Shown here: piece after piece, positions 23,693 to 32,687 of the stretch | How positions within the stretch are numbered: the first letter of the stretch is position 1 | How the letters are laid out: every line of letters starts with the position of its first letter | From: DASZIT01 sp963770635 | GTDB taxonomy: Bacteria > Actinomycetota > Acidimicrobiia > Acidimicrobiales > RAAP-2 | NCBI GenBank assembly: GCA_963770635.1 | Contig: CAVYQI010000004.1 | Location: 310,001 to 374,000 of the forward strand | Reading direction: 5' to 3' | Length of the DNA stretch: 64,000 nt | The notes under the pieces: model-generated | What the model saw: only the letters and a program-made list of their open reading frames with translations | What the model was told of the DNA's origin: nothing | Database searches by the model: none | Made by a program: the position numbers and the translations under genes

Positions 23693-24928
23693 ATGGATCT
23701 GGACTACCCGACCGAAACGGAGCCGTTCCGCGCCGAGATCCGCGCCTGGCTGGTGGAGAACCTCCCCGACGACTGGGGGACCCCGGGATTTTCGATGGCG
23801 CCCGACGAGAAGAAGGCGTTCAACCAGGCCTGGACCAAGAAGCTGTTCGACGGTGGATGGATCTGCGCTTCGTGGCCGAAGGAGTACGGGGGCAAAGGGC
23901 TCACCCTGATGGAACAGGTGGTGCTGAATGAGGAATTCGCCCGGGCCCAGGCCCCTCTCCGGGCCGATTTCTTCGGCGACACGCTGGTCGGCCCGACCAT
24001 CCTCCAGTGGGCATCCGAAGAGCAGAAACAACAGTTCATCCCCCGGATCCTCAACGGGACCATCTCCTGGTGCCAGGGCTTCAGCGAGCCGGATGCCGGG
24101 AGCGACCTTGCCTCGCTGAAAACCCGGGCCGAGCTCGACGGCGACGAATGGGTCATCAACGGCCAGAAGGTCTGGACCACCCAAGCCCAGTTCGCCGACT
24201 ACATCTTCTTGCTGGCTCGCACCGACCCGGATGCGCCCAAGCATGCCGGCATCTCCTACCTGCTGGTGCCGATGAAGCAGGCGGGCATCGAGGTGCGCCC
24301 CATCCAGCAGGTGGACGGGAGCGCAGATTTCAACGAAGTCTTCTTCACCAACGCCCGCTGTCCGAAAGAGAACGTGATCGGCGGGGTGAACAACGGCTGG
24401 AAGGTGGCGATGACCACTCTCGGGTTCGAGCGAGGGTCGTCGGCCACCACCGGTCACCGCCGCTTCCTCCGGGAGCTCGACCAGATCATCGACGCAGCCA
24501 AGAAGAACGGACAGAACGCCGACCCTCTCGTTCGCCAACGCCTGGCCACTGCCTGGTCGAAGGTGAAGATCATGGAGATCAACGGATTCCGCTCGCTGAC
24601 CGATGCGCTCAACGGGACCCACCACATGGCCGCGCTCGGCGCCTGCAACAAGATGTTCTGGTCCGAATACCACCGCGACGCCCTCGACCTGGCCATGGAC
24701 ATCCTGGGTCCCGACGCCCAGATTCTCACCGGCGCCAACGAAGACCGCGGAGACGTGCGGGTTCGCCGGGGACGTGACGACTACCCGGTCAGCGAGCTCC
24801 AGTCGTTGTTCTTCTTCTCCCGCTCGGAGACGATCTGGGGCGGGACCGCGGAGATCCAGCGCAACATCGTCGGTGAACGGGTGCTCGGATTGCCCAAGGA
24901 ACCAAAGCCGGCGGCCGCCGCCGGCTGA
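23693..24928 (+). CDS. Acyl-CoA dehydrogenase family protein
   Basis: A 411-residue flavoprotein. Features in order: N-terminal helical domain, the FAD-contacting WCQGFSEPDAGSDLASL, the middle beta domain (KVWTTQAQFADYIFLLARTDP), and the C-terminal helices with SETIWGGTAEIQRNIVGERVLGLPKEP. This is the large-acyl/IcmE-like branch that catalyses alpha,beta-desaturation of acyl-CoA using FAD and an electron-transfer flavoprotein. The ATG at 23693 lies 7 bases after a TAATGT box without a ribosome site, so it is probably leaderless. It is divergent from the glycosyltransferase operon. The exact acyl substrate is unknown. Confidence 0.9.
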   Translation: MDLDYPTETEPFRAEIRAWLVENLPDDWGTPGFSMAPDEKKAFNQAWTKKLFDGGWICASWPKEYGGKGLTLMEQVVLNEEFARAQAPLRADFFGDTLVGPTILQWASEEQKQQFIPRILNGTISWCQGFSEPDAGSDLASLKTRAELDGDEWVINGQKVWTTQAQFADYIFLLARTDPDAPKHAGISYLLVPMKQAGIEVRPIQQVDGSADFNEVFFTNARCPKENVIGGVNNGWKVAMTTLGFERGSSATTGHRRFLRELDQIIDAAKKNGQNADPLVRQRLATAWSKVKIMEINGFRSLTDALNGTHHMAALGACNKMFWSEYHRDALDLAMDILGPDAQILTGANEDRGDVRVRRGRDDYPVSELQSLFFFSRSETIWGGTAEIQRNIVGERVLGLPKEPKPAAAAG

Positions 24929-24963
24929 GCCGGCCCGAAGCCGCTCCGGCGCCCGGGCTGAAA

Positions 24964-26265
24964 CTAGGCGGGCCGGGCGATGGTGGACTCGACATCGATG
25001 ACGGCTCGGGCCTCGGCCGCCCGGGAGATGTTGTCGGGCACCCGGGGTTCGCGGCGGCCGGCCACGTGGCGCCACGACAGGACCCCGGCGGCCAGCACGG
25101 TGGCAACGCCACCGACCGCCATCGAGATGCGAGGGTTGCTCCACTCGGCGATGGCCCCCACCAACGGGGCGCCGATCGGCGTGCTCCCGAGGAAGGCCAT
25201 GGCGTAGAGCGCCATCACCCTCCCGCGCATGGCCGGCTCCGCCTGCAGCTGGAGGGTGGCGTTGGCGGTGGCGATGAAGCCGATCGACGCCGCCCCCATG
25301 AACACGATCAGCACCATGGCCAGGGCCAACGACGGAGCGAAGGCCACCCCCAAGAGGAGCGACCCGAACACCAGGGCCAAGGTATGGAGCAACCGACGAG
25401 TCGGCTTGGCCCGGTGGGCAGCGAACAGTCCCCCGACGATGGCCCCCACCCCCATACAAGAGGTGAGCAGCGAGTAGGTCCCGGCTCCACCATGGAAGGT
25501 CACCTTGGCCAGCAGGGCCAGGGTGACGGTGAAGTTGTAGGCGAAGATGCCGATGACCGCCATGGCGATCAAGGTGTTGCGCAACGGCGGGGTCCGCCAC
25601 ACGTATCGGAGCCCGTCACGGATCTGTCCCCGGGCCTTCTCCACCGGCGGGGTCCGGTGGAGATCGGCGGTCCGCATCAACGACAAGCCGATCAGCACCG
25701 CCACGTAGGACACCGCGTTGACGAAGAAGCAGACGCTGAGGCTGAAGAGAACGATGACCAACCCGCCGATGGCCGGCCCCACCACCCGCGAGGCGTTCAT
25801 CACCACCGAGTTGAGGCTCACGGCGTTGGGTAGGTCCTCGCGGCCGACCATCTCCATCACGAAGGTCTGACGGGCCGGGTTGTCGAACAAATTGACGACA
25901 CCCAACCCGGCAGCCAGTACATAGACGTGCCAGAGTTGCACCACGTGGGTGGCGTCGAGGATTCCGAGCGTCAGGGCCAGCAGGCCTCCGGCGGCCTGGG
26001 TGAAGTACAGCAGGTGGCGCTTGTCGAACCGGTCGGCCACCAACCCGCCGAACGGCCCGAACAGCAGCATCGGCAAGAACTGCAGGCCGGTGACGATCCC
26101 GAGGTCCACCCCGTTTCCGGTCAGCCGGAGCACCAACCAGGCCTGGGCGATCGACTGCATCCAGGTACCCGACACCGAGACGAGCTGGGAGATGAAGTAC
26201 ACCCGGTAATTCCGCACCCGGAGGGAGCGGAAGGTCTGGTTCCAAGCCTTCCGAACGCTGGTCAA
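24964..26265 (-). CDS. MFS transporter (DHA3/EntS-like)
   Basis: A 433-residue 12-span major facilitator of the drug:H+ antiporter-3 group: the N-terminus has FRSLRVRNYRVYFISQLVSVSGTWMQ, the loop-2 motif GGLVADRFDKRHLL, and NPARQTFVMEMVGREDLPNAVSLNS; the C-terminal half mirrors it (EPAMRGRVMALYAMAFLGSTPIG). It is expected to export a toxic or signalling compound. The start is TTG, overlapping the MarR stop (TTGA), so translation is coupled to the regulator. A second transporter of the same group is at 62619-63890. Confidence 0.9.
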   Translation of the reverse strand: MTSVRKAWNQTFRSLRVRNYRVYFISQLVSVSGTWMQSIAQAWLVLRLTGNGVDLGIVTGLQFLPMLLFGPFGGLVADRFDKRHLLYFTQAAGGLLALTLGILDATHVVQLWHVYVLAAGLGVVNLFDNPARQTFVMEMVGREDLPNAVSLNSVVMNASRVVGPAIGGLVIVLFSLSVCFFVNAVSYVAVLIGLSLMRTADLHRTPPVEKARGQIRDGLRYVWRTPPLRNTLIAMAVIGIFAYNFTVTLALLAKVTFHGGAGTYSLLTSCMGVGAIVGGLFAAHRAKPTRRLLHTLALVFGSLLLGVAFAPSLALAMVLIVFMGAASIGFIATANATLQLQAEPAMRGRVMALYAMAFLGSTPIGAPLVGAIAEWSNPRISMAVGGVATVLAAGVLSWRHVAGRREPRVPDNISRAAEARAVIDVESTIARPA

Positions 26266-26756
26266 GGCTCGAGCCCCTCGGCCAGCCGTTCGAGGACGGC
26301 GGTCAGCCCGCCCAATGCCTCGCGCTCCTCCGGAGCCAGTTGGTGCAGCTGGCGGGCCAGGTAGACGTTCTTCCGGGATCGGCTCTCGACCAACACCTGG
26401 CGACCGGCTTCAGTCACCTGCACCCTCACCACCCGGCGGTCGGTCGGATCGACGACCCGGGCCACCAGTCCCATCTCCTCCAAGGCGGCGATGATGCGGG
26501 TCATGGACGGGGGCTGGACCGATTCGAGGGAGGCGAGTTCCCCGAGGGTGGGTTCCCCCAGCCGGTCGGTACTGGCCAGCGCCGACGTCTGGGCCGGGCT
26601 CAGACCGCCCACCGCCTGCTGGCGCAGCCGCCGGTGGAGCCGGGTCACCGCCAGCCGGAGCCGTGAGGCCAGCTCCGCCTCCGCCGCCTCGATCTCCTCG
26701 TCCCCGGCGAACGGATCCCCGGGGGCGAGCGTCGGAGCGGCGGAGATGCGATTCAT
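26262..26756 (-). CDS. MarR family transcriptional regulator
   Basis: A 164-residue winged-helix regulator. The recognition region is PTLGELASLESVQPPSMTRIIAALEEMGLVARVVDPTDRRVVRVQVTEAG, including the wing DxRD-like segment DPTDRR. It lies upstream of, and overlaps, the MFS gene, the classical arrangement of a repressor controlling its own exporter. The ATG at 26756 has GGAGG immediately upstream, unusually close. An imperfect inverted repeat 10 bases before the start codon is the likely binding site. The inducer is unknown. Confidence 0.92.
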   Translation of the reverse strand: MNRISAAPTLAPGDPFAGDEEIEAAEAELASRLRLAVTRLHRRLRQQAVGGLSPAQTSALASTDRLGEPTLGELASLESVQPPSMTRIIAALEEMGLVARVVDPTDRRVVRVQVTEAGRQVLVESRSRKNVYLARQLHQLAPEEREALGGLTAVLERLAEGLEP

Positions 26757-26765
26757 GCCTCCAGT

Positions 26766-26786
26766 TTAGTTAGTTTCGCTAAGTAA
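26766..26786. promoter_or_regulatory. Candidate MarR operator
   Basis: TTAGTTAG and CTAAGTAA are inverted repeats (7 of 8 match) around TTTCG, in an AT-rich patch within high-GC DNA directly upstream of the marR start. Its position over the expected promoter suits autorepression of the marR-MFS operon. Confidence 0.55.
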
Positions 26787-26812
26787 CGCAACAGGAGGGG
26801 CGAGGCGGTGGG

Positions 26813-27898
26813 TCAGGTGGCGGCGGCCACCCCATCGGCGATGGCGGCGTCCATGGCCGCCCGCTGCTGGACGTCGACGTCCTCGGCGATCGACTCGTCC
26901 TCGGCCATCACCGCGTCCAGGTCGGTGGACTCGTAGCCGATGACCCCCATGTCGGCGAAGGTCTGGCGCATCTTCGGGCCCCACAGGCCCACGTCCTTGA
27001 GGGTGGGCACGATCCGGGTGAACAACAGGCTCCGGAACACCTTCTGGGTCTCGCTGTTGTTGACGTAGTCGAGACAGTCCTCCGGGTCGTAGCCGAGGCA
27101 CTGCCAAAGCTCCTCCCCCAGGAAGCGGTCCCGCATCCGGTAGCAGGCGTCGGCGCAGAACTCCTCGCGGTCGTCCCGCTCGGCCTGGGTCAGCTGCGGG
27201 TAGTAGTCACGGAGGGCGAGACGCCCGAACATCACGTGGCGGGCCTCGTCCTGCATCACGTAGGCGTTCACCGCCTTGCCGAGCGGATCGCCGGCGGTAT
27301 TGCGGATCAAGCCGAACGCCGCCAGCGCGAGTCCCTCGATGAGGATCTGCATGCCGAGGTAGGTCATGTCCCAGCGGGAGTCGCTCAGCACGTCGTCGAG
27401 AAGGGACTTCAGGTTCGGGTTGATCGGGTAGGCGGTCTCGATCTTGTCCAGATACCGCGAATAGGTCTCCACGTGGCGCGCCTCGTCCATCACCTGGGTG
27501 GCGGCGTAGTACTTCGAGTCGATGTCGGGCACGGTCTGCACGATCTTGGCCGTGCAGATGAGCGCACCCTGCTCGCCATGGAGGAACTGGCTGAACTGCC
27601 AGGCGACCATGTGGCGGCGGACGTTGCCCCGCTCGGCGGTGTTGAGCTTGTCCCATACCGGGGAGCCGAAAATCGGCACCAACTCGTCCGGGACCTGGAG
27701 GGGGTTCTCGAGATCAGGGTCGTGCGACCAGTCGATCCGCTCCTTGGCGTCCCACTGCTTCCTCTTGCCCTTGTCGTAGAGGTTGATGAGCTTCTCCCGC
27801 CCATCGTCGTAGTCCCAGGTGAATCTGGCGGTGCCGGTCTTGTCGGCGGTCTGCCAACCGGTCTTGTCCACCGGCAGCTGATACACCTTGGTCGTCAT
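26813..27898 (-). CDS. Ferritin-like diiron protein (RNR R2-like fold)
   Basis: A 361-residue soluble protein with two E-x-x-H type iron sites: MDEARHVETYSRYLDKI (about residue 140) and MQDEARHVMFGRLALRDYY (about residue 216), with further carboxylates in HGEQGALICTA and ILIEGLALAAFG. The geometry is that of ferritin-like diiron oxidases/oxygenases; no substrate is known for this actinobacterial group. The ATG at 27898 is set by GGGGGAGG 5 bases upstream; the longer frame is not supported. It stands alone between marR and the NifU-like gene. Another diiron enzyme, of the AurF type, is at 34335-35313. Confidence 0.82.
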   Translation of the reverse strand: MTTKVYQLPVDKTGWQTADKTGTARFTWDYDDGREKLINLYDKGKRKQWDAKERIDWSHDPDLENPLQVPDELVPIFGSPVWDKLNTAERGNVRRHMVAWQFSQFLHGEQGALICTAKIVQTVPDIDSKYYAATQVMDEARHVETYSRYLDKIETAYPINPNLKSLLDDVLSDSRWDMTYLGMQILIEGLALAAFGLIRNTAGDPLGKAVNAYVMQDEARHVMFGRLALRDYYPQLTQAERDDREEFCADACYRMRDRFLGEELWQCLGYDPEDCLDYVNNSETQKVFRSLLFTRIVPTLKDVGLWGPKMRQTFADMGVIGYESTDLDAVMAEDESIAEDVDVQQRAAMDAAIADGVAAAT

Positions 27899-27991
27899 TG
27901 CGCCTCCCCCGGGTCGTACTGGGTGCTGGCATCCATCATGACCCAAACTGCCTCGGACCGGAAATGGCCGGCCGCCGGCGGCCGGGCGGGA

Positions 27992-28411
27992 TCAGAAGCT
28001 GGGGACGTAGCCCCCGCGGCCCATGGCCTCGCTCTCGAAGGGATCTGCGGTCTCGTCCACCCCGCCGAGCACCTCGGTCACCCACGGAAGCCGATCGTGG
28101 AGGATCCGTTCCACCCCGCCCTGCAGGGTGGAGGCGCTGATGGCGCACGAACTGCACGAGCCCTGCAACTGCACTTCGACCACCCCGGAGACCACGTCAG
28201 CGCTCAGCAGCGCCAGGTCGCCGCCGTCCGCCTGCACCGCCGGGCGCATCAACTCGATGATGCCATTGAGCTGGGCGAGTCGATCGGCCCGCTCCTCGTC
28301 GCTCAATTCGGTGACGGCTCCGGGGTCGGCCGCGGTCGCCTCGTCGCCATCGGCCCGAAGCGCGCCGTCCGTCTCGGCGGTTGTGCCCGAGGTGTCCTGT
28401 CCGGAATCCAC
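27992..28411 (-). CDS. NifU-like Fe-S scaffold protein
   Basis: A 139-residue protein whose C-terminal part is a NifU C-terminal domain: LNGIIELMRPAVQADGGDLALL, VQLQGSCSSCAISASTLQGGVERIL, with the CxxC pair that holds a labile [4Fe-4S] cluster for delivery to apoproteins. The first 40 residues are acidic, low-complexity and probably disordered. The C-terminal tail (DPFESEAMGRGGYVPSF) is extra. The GTG start has GAGAGG 8 bases upstream. The cysteine desulfurase that could supply sulfur is at 57616-58779, not adjacent. Confidence 0.88.
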   Translation of the reverse strand: MDSGQDTSGTTAETDGALRADGDEATAADPGAVTELSDEERADRLAQLNGIIELMRPAVQADGGDLALLSADVVSGVVEVQLQGSCSSCAISASTLQGGVERILHDRLPWVTEVLGGVDETADPFESEAMGRGGYVPSF

Positions 28412-28579
28412 CAGATCGTCCTCTCATCCGGGAACCGGGCTGAACTGCCGGAGTTCCACCCCCCTATTCTGCCGCGGGCGACGGCCGCGTCGATCACCGC
28501 CGGCCCCGGAGGTCGTTCATGGCGCCTGGTCGGCGGTAACGGCAAACCGGCATAGGCGTTAATGCGGTTACCATGAGGC

Positions 28580-29605
28580 GTGCTCCTGGAGCGACCAGCC
28601 ACCGAACTGGGGCCTGTCGGGCTGATCCTTCCGACCCTGCCACAGAACACCATTCCTACCTGGGCAACGGCCCCTTCCGTGGCTGTCCGCGGCGGCGCCG
28701 AGGGTCCGGAGCCGCCGACCGGCAACCCGATGACCGGGTTTGCCGCCCTCTGCCAAGACGCCGAAGCTCTGGGCGCCTCGGCCCTGTGGGCAACCGACCA
28801 TCTGTTCTGGCACGGGGCGCACCTCGAGTGCATGGTGGCCCTCACCGTGGCCGCCACCGCCACCCAGCGGGCCCGGGTCGGGACCTGTGTGATGCAGCTT
28901 CCCCTCCGCCACGCAACGGCTGTGGCCAAGCAGGCCGCCGCCGTCCAGCAGCTTTCCGGCGGCCGATTCGTCCTCGGGGTGGGGGTCGGAGTCCACGCCG
29001 GAGAGTACGAAGAGGCCGGCGTCGACTACCACACCCGCGGCCGCCAACTCGACGTCGGCATCGCCGAGCTCCGCCGCTCATGGCAGAGCGGCGATGGGGT
29101 CGCCCTCGGTGACATCACCGCCGGCGGCCCCGCCCGCTATCGCCAGCTGCCGGCCCCCGCCGCCGTGCCGGTCTGGGTGGGTGGCTCGTCGGAGGCAGCC
29201 TTGCATCGAGCCGCGTGGTCCGCTGACGGCTGGATGCCCCTTTTCGTGGAGCCACTCAAGTACGCCGACGCCCTCCGGCATCTGGCCGAGGAGACCACCC
29301 GGGCCGGTCGTGATCCCGGCGCCGTCACCCCGTCGATGGTCCTCTTCGTCTCCATTGACGACGATGTCGACAAGGGACGCCGGCGTGGAACCGAGTGGAT
29401 GTCGAGCATGTACGGCATCCCGGCCAAGGCCTTCGAGCGTCACCTGATCGTCGGGAGCGCCTCCGAGGTGGCCGAAATTGTGGCAACCTACCGACGCGCC
29501 GGTGCGGAGCACGTCGCGCTCTACATCACCGAAGATGAGCCCCTTGACCAGTTCGAACGCCTGGTCACCGCCATGCCGGCCGCCGGCATCGACCCCCGAA
29601 CCTAA
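28580..29605 (+). CDS. LLM class F420-dependent oxidoreductase
   Basis: A 341-residue luciferase-like TIM-barrel protein: GLILPTLPQN, ATDHLFWHG, RVGTCVMQLPLRHATAVAKQAAAVQQLSGGRFVLGVGVG and PVWVGGSSEAALHRAAWSADGW. These are the hallmarks of the actinobacterial group that uses coenzyme F420 rather than FMN; cofactor choice is inferred from the subfamily. The GTG at 28580 has TACCAT 5 bases upstream. It is first in a run with thiolase, FabH and nucleotidyltransferase genes, so it may act in lipid or ketone metabolism. Confidence 0.86.
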   Translation: MLLERPATELGPVGLILPTLPQNTIPTWATAPSVAVRGGAEGPEPPTGNPMTGFAALCQDAEALGASALWATDHLFWHGAHLECMVALTVAATATQRARVGTCVMQLPLRHATAVAKQAAAVQQLSGGRFVLGVGVGVHAGEYEEAGVDYHTRGRQLDVGIAELRRSWQSGDGVALGDITAGGPARYRQLPAPAAVPVWVGGSSEAALHRAAWSADGWMPLFVEPLKYADALRHLAEETTRAGRDPGAVTPSMVLFVSIDDDVDKGRRRGTEWMSSMYGIPAKAFERHLIVGSASEVAEIVATYRRAGAEHVALYITEDEPLDQFERLVTAMPAAGIDPRT

Positions 29606-29615
29606 GAAGGACATC

Positions 29616-30782
29616 ATGGATCGCGACGTATTTATCGTGGGCACCGGGATCATCCCGATGAACCGCCGGGACCGGACGATGGAAGACATGTCCCACCAGG
29701 TGGTTGCCGAGGCGCTGGCCGATGCCGGCGTGGACCCCGCCGAGGTCAACCTGGTGATCTTCGGGAACGCCATGGCCGGACGCCTGGTCGACCAGGGATG
29801 CCTCCGGGGTCAGTCGTTTCTCCGCGACGCCGGGCTCCGCAACGCCGGGGTGGTGAACATCGACAACTCCTGTGGCGGTGGGTCCTCGGCCCTCCACCTG
29901 GGGATCCTGGCTTCCCTGGGCGGGTCACCCACCGTGCTGGCCGTCGGCGTCGAGAAGATGTGGACGGGAGACCGGGTCGAAACCTTGGCCGGCATCGAAG
30001 ACGGCGTCCCGCGGGTGGAACGGATCCGCATGCACCGCGACCTCGAGAACCCGTCAGGGTCGGTCCTGATGGCGCTCAACGCCTCGTGGTGCATGAAGCA
30101 GATCGAGGAGCGGGACGCCACCCCCGAGCAGTTCGCCGCCGCCGCCGTCAAGTCCCGTTACCACGGTGCCCTCAACCCCAACGCCCAGTTCCAGTCGGAG
30201 GTCACCATCGAAGAGGTCCTTACCTCCGCGTCGATCGTCCCGCCACTCACCCGGCTGATGTGCTCATCCTTCACCGACGGGGCCGCCGCCGCGGTCCTGT
30301 CCCTGACCAAATCCGCCGGGGCCCCCCGGATCCGCACCAGCACCATCCGGTCGGGGAACGGCGACATGGACTACCACGAACGCCTGGCGGAGGCCGCCCT
30401 GGTGGCCTGGGAGGACGCCGGCATCGATCCAACCGATGCCGACGTGGTGGAGCTGCACGATGCCACCAGTGCCGAGGAGTTGTACGCCCTCGAGTCCCTG
30501 GGGTTCTTCAAGCCGGGCGACGCCGGGCCGGCCACGTTGGCCGGGGACACCCGGGTCGGAGGCCGAGGGGTGACAGTGAACACCAGCGGCGGCCTGGTGG
30601 CCCACGGACATCCGCTGGGGGCCACCGGCATCGCCCAGATCGCGGAGTTGACCGCCCAGCTGCGCGGCCAGGCCGGGGCCAGACAGGTGGAAGGGGCCCG
30701 ATTGGCCATTGCCGCCAATACCGGAGGCATCATCGGAACCGACGCCGGGTTCATCGGTATCCATGTCCTCGAGGCGGGCTGA
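29616..30782 (+). CDS. Thiolase-family protein (SCP2-type acyl-CoA acetyltransferase)
   Basis: A 388-residue thiolase fold. The nucleophile region reads NIDNSCGGGSSALHLG, with the Cys in place; a His-containing segment is VELHDATSAEELYALESLG, and the GHPLGATG loop is present. The second-cysteine motif (CxG near the C-terminus) is replaced by NTGGIIG, as in the SCP2-thiolase-like branch, whose activity can be degradative or unknown. AAGG lies 6-7 bases before the ATG. It is 10 bases downstream of the LLM gene and 3 bases upstream of fabH, in one operon. Confidence 0.85.
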   Translation: MDRDVFIVGTGIIPMNRRDRTMEDMSHQVVAEALADAGVDPAEVNLVIFGNAMAGRLVDQGCLRGQSFLRDAGLRNAGVVNIDNSCGGGSSALHLGILASLGGSPTVLAVGVEKMWTGDRVETLAGIEDGVPRVERIRMHRDLENPSGSVLMALNASWCMKQIEERDATPEQFAAAAVKSRYHGALNPNAQFQSEVTIEEVLTSASIVPPLTRLMCSSFTDGAAAAVLSLTKSAGAPRIRTSTIRSGNGDMDYHERLAEAALVAWEDAGIDPTDADVVELHDATSAEELYALESLGFFKPGDAGPATLAGDTRVGGRGVTVNTSGGLVAHGHPLGATGIAQIAELTAQLRGQAGARQVEGARLAIAANTGGIIGTDAGFIGIHVLEAG

Positions 30783-30785
30783 GCC

Positions 30786-31721
30786 GTGGTGAACTCGCGA
30801 GGAGGCATCGTCACCGGCTGGGGGATGGCGGTACCCAACAAGGTGGTCACCAACCAGGATCTGTCGACCCGGATGGACACCAACGACGCCTGGATCCGGG
30901 AGCGGACCGGGATCCGCGAGCGGCGGATCGGGGGGACAACGTCAGGGTTGGCCATCGAGGCCGGTCTCGCCGCCCTCGAGCAGGCCGGGAGGCGACCGGA
31001 CGAGATCGACGGGTTGGTCCTGGCCACCACCACCCCCGACCAGATCGTCCCGGGGACGTCGGCCACCGTCCAGGACGCCATCGGCATCCGGGCCGGCGCC
31101 TTTGACGTCAACGCCGCCTGCACCGGCTTCGTCTACGCCTTGGTCGTGGCCCACGGGCTGTTGGCGGTGGGGGCCGAACGGCTGCTGGTCATCGGGTCCG
31201 ACACCCTCAGCCGCATCACCGATTGGGAGGAGCGAGGGGTGGCCATCCTGGTGGGCGACGGGGCCGGCGCGGTAGTGCTCGAAGCGGTGGACGGACCCGG
31301 CCAGCTGCTGTCGTGGAACATGGGCGCCGACGGCTCGCTGCGCCACCTCCTCTACTGCGACCATGGCGGCAACCTGGTCATGAACGGCAAGGAGATCTTC
31401 CGCAAGGCGGTGGCCATGGTCATCGAGTCAGCCCAGAAGGCCGTCGCCGAAGCCGGGCTGACCATCGACGACATCGACCTGCTGGTACCCCACCAGGCCA
31501 ATCTCCGGATCATCTCCGCCGCCTGCCAGCGTCTCGGGATCCCCGAGTCGAAGGCGGTGGTCGTCATCGACCGCTTCGGAAACACCTCATCGGCATCCGT
31601 CCCCCTCGCCCTGGTCGACGCCCTGGACACCGGGCGCCTGAAGAAGGGCGACAACGTGCTCATGACCGGATTCGGCGGGGGCATGACCTGGGCCAGTGCG
31701 GTGCTGCGCTGGGGCGGCTGA
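30786..31721 (+). CDS. 3-oxoacyl-ACP synthase III (FabH-like)
   Basis: A 311-residue KAS III enzyme that condenses an acyl-CoA with malonyl-ACP. The catalytic triad is visible: Cys in NAACTGFVYAL, His in LLVPHQANLRII and Asn in DRFGNTSSASVPLAL; the C-terminal GFGGGMTWASAVLRWGG is complete. It starts at GTG 30786 (a second GTG follows at 30789), 3 bases after the thiolase stop. Without other fab genes nearby it may prime a specialised acyl chain rather than housekeeping fatty-acid synthesis, but this is inference. Confidence 0.92.
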   Translation: MVNSRGGIVTGWGMAVPNKVVTNQDLSTRMDTNDAWIRERTGIRERRIGGTTSGLAIEAGLAALEQAGRRPDEIDGLVLATTTPDQIVPGTSATVQDAIGIRAGAFDVNAACTGFVYALVVAHGLLAVGAERLLVIGSDTLSRITDWEERGVAILVGDGAGAVVLEAVDGPGQLLSWNMGADGSLRHLLYCDHGGNLVMNGKEIFRKAVAMVIESAQKAVAEAGLTIDDIDLLVPHQANLRIISAACQRLGIPESKAVVVIDRFGNTSSASVPLALVDALDTGRLKKGDNVLMTGFGGGMTWASAVLRWGG

Positions 31722-31729
31722 CGCCCCCG

Positions 31730-32638
31730 GTGGCCTCCGCTCCCTCCCTGGTGGTGCTGGCCGCGGGCATGGCCCGCCGGTATGGCGGCTGCAAGCCGTT
31801 GGCGCCGGTCGGTCCCCACGGCGAAGCCGTCATCGACCTGTTGGCCAGCGATGCGCTGGGCACCGGATTCGGCCACCTGGTTCTGGTCATCCATCCCGAG
31901 ACCGGTCCCGCCATCCGCTACCACGTGGAGCGGTCCTGGCCCACGTCGGTCTCGGTCTCCTACGCCGAACAGCGCCTCCCGCTGGGAACCGTTCACGCGG
32001 TGCTGGCCGCCCGCTCCGACATCGCCGAGCGTCAACCGTTCGCGGTGGCCAACGCCGATGACGTCTACGGCCAGGCGGCCATGGGCCTCCTGGCCGCCCA
32101 GTTGGGCGTCGGCGCCGAGGAACACGCCCTGGTGGGGTACCACCTGGCCTCCACCATCGTCACCGATGCCCCGGTGACCCGCGGGGTCTGTCGGGTCGAC
32201 GGCGACGGCCGGCTGACCGCCATCGACGAGCGGCGTCAGGTCTCCCGGCTGCCGGACGGGGCCACCTTCCTGGCCCAGGACGGGGTGGTTCCCGACAAAC
32301 TCTCGGGCGACGAACTGGTCTCGGTCAACCTCTGGGGCTTCCGTGACTCGATCTGGGGAACCTTCGACACGGCCATGGAGGGGTCGGGTCTCGACGAGGA
32401 GGCCCTGATCGCCGCCGTCGAGTCGGGGGCGGAGATCCCCAAAGCCGAGGTGCTCCTCCCCGAAGTCATCGGCACGATGATCGCCACCGGTCAGGGATGG
32501 CCGGTGCGGGTGCTGGAGACCGATGCGAGTTGCATCGGGGTGACCCATGCCGAGGATCTTCCGGTCGTCCGGGCCGAGCTTTCACGGCAGGTGGCGCTGG
32601 GGATCCGGGCGGACCGGCTGTGGCGAGGCGTCGCCTGA
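31730..32638 (+). CDS. Sugar/nucleotidyltransferase-like protein
   Basis: A 302-residue protein with an N-terminal nucleotidyltransferase fold: VVLAAGMARRYGGCKPLAPVGPHGE corresponds to the G-x-G-x-R...K-P signature loop (AAG-MARRYGG-CK here), and VANADDVYG is the metal-binding acidic strand. It resembles sugar-1-phosphate nucleotidyltransferases, but the C-terminal half (SVNLWGFRDSIWGTFDTAM, EVLLPEVIGTMIATGQGW) has no clear hexapeptide repeat. The GTG at 31730 begins 8 bases after the fabH stop; a CTG overlapping fabH is the only earlier option. It shares the LLM-thiolase-fabH operon. The substrate is unknown. Confidence 0.75.
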   Translation: MASAPSLVVLAAGMARRYGGCKPLAPVGPHGEAVIDLLASDALGTGFGHLVLVIHPETGPAIRYHVERSWPTSVSVSYAEQRLPLGTVHAVLAARSDIAERQPFAVANADDVYGQAAMGLLAAQLGVGAEEHALVGYHLASTIVTDAPVTRGVCRVDGDGRLTAIDERRQVSRLPDGATFLAQDGVVPDKLSGDELVSVNLWGFRDSIWGTFDTAMEGSGLDEEALIAAVESGAEIPKAEVLLPEVIGTMIATGQGWPVRVLETDASCIGVTHAEDLPVVRAELSRQVALGIRADRLWRGVA

Positions 32639-32687
32639 GCACCGGAATCCGGCCCCTCCCCCTGTAGTCTGGGCGCCAGGCGACTAC

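Noticed and set aside
23468..25600. 710-residue minus-strand open frame
   Set aside because: It runs through the acyl-CoA dehydrogenase in antisense and through unrelated frames on either side; no recognisable domain or ribosome site.
31352..32548. 398-residue minus-strand open frame
   Set aside because: Antisense to fabH and the nucleotidyltransferase gene, low-complexity composition typical of a GC-rich shadow.
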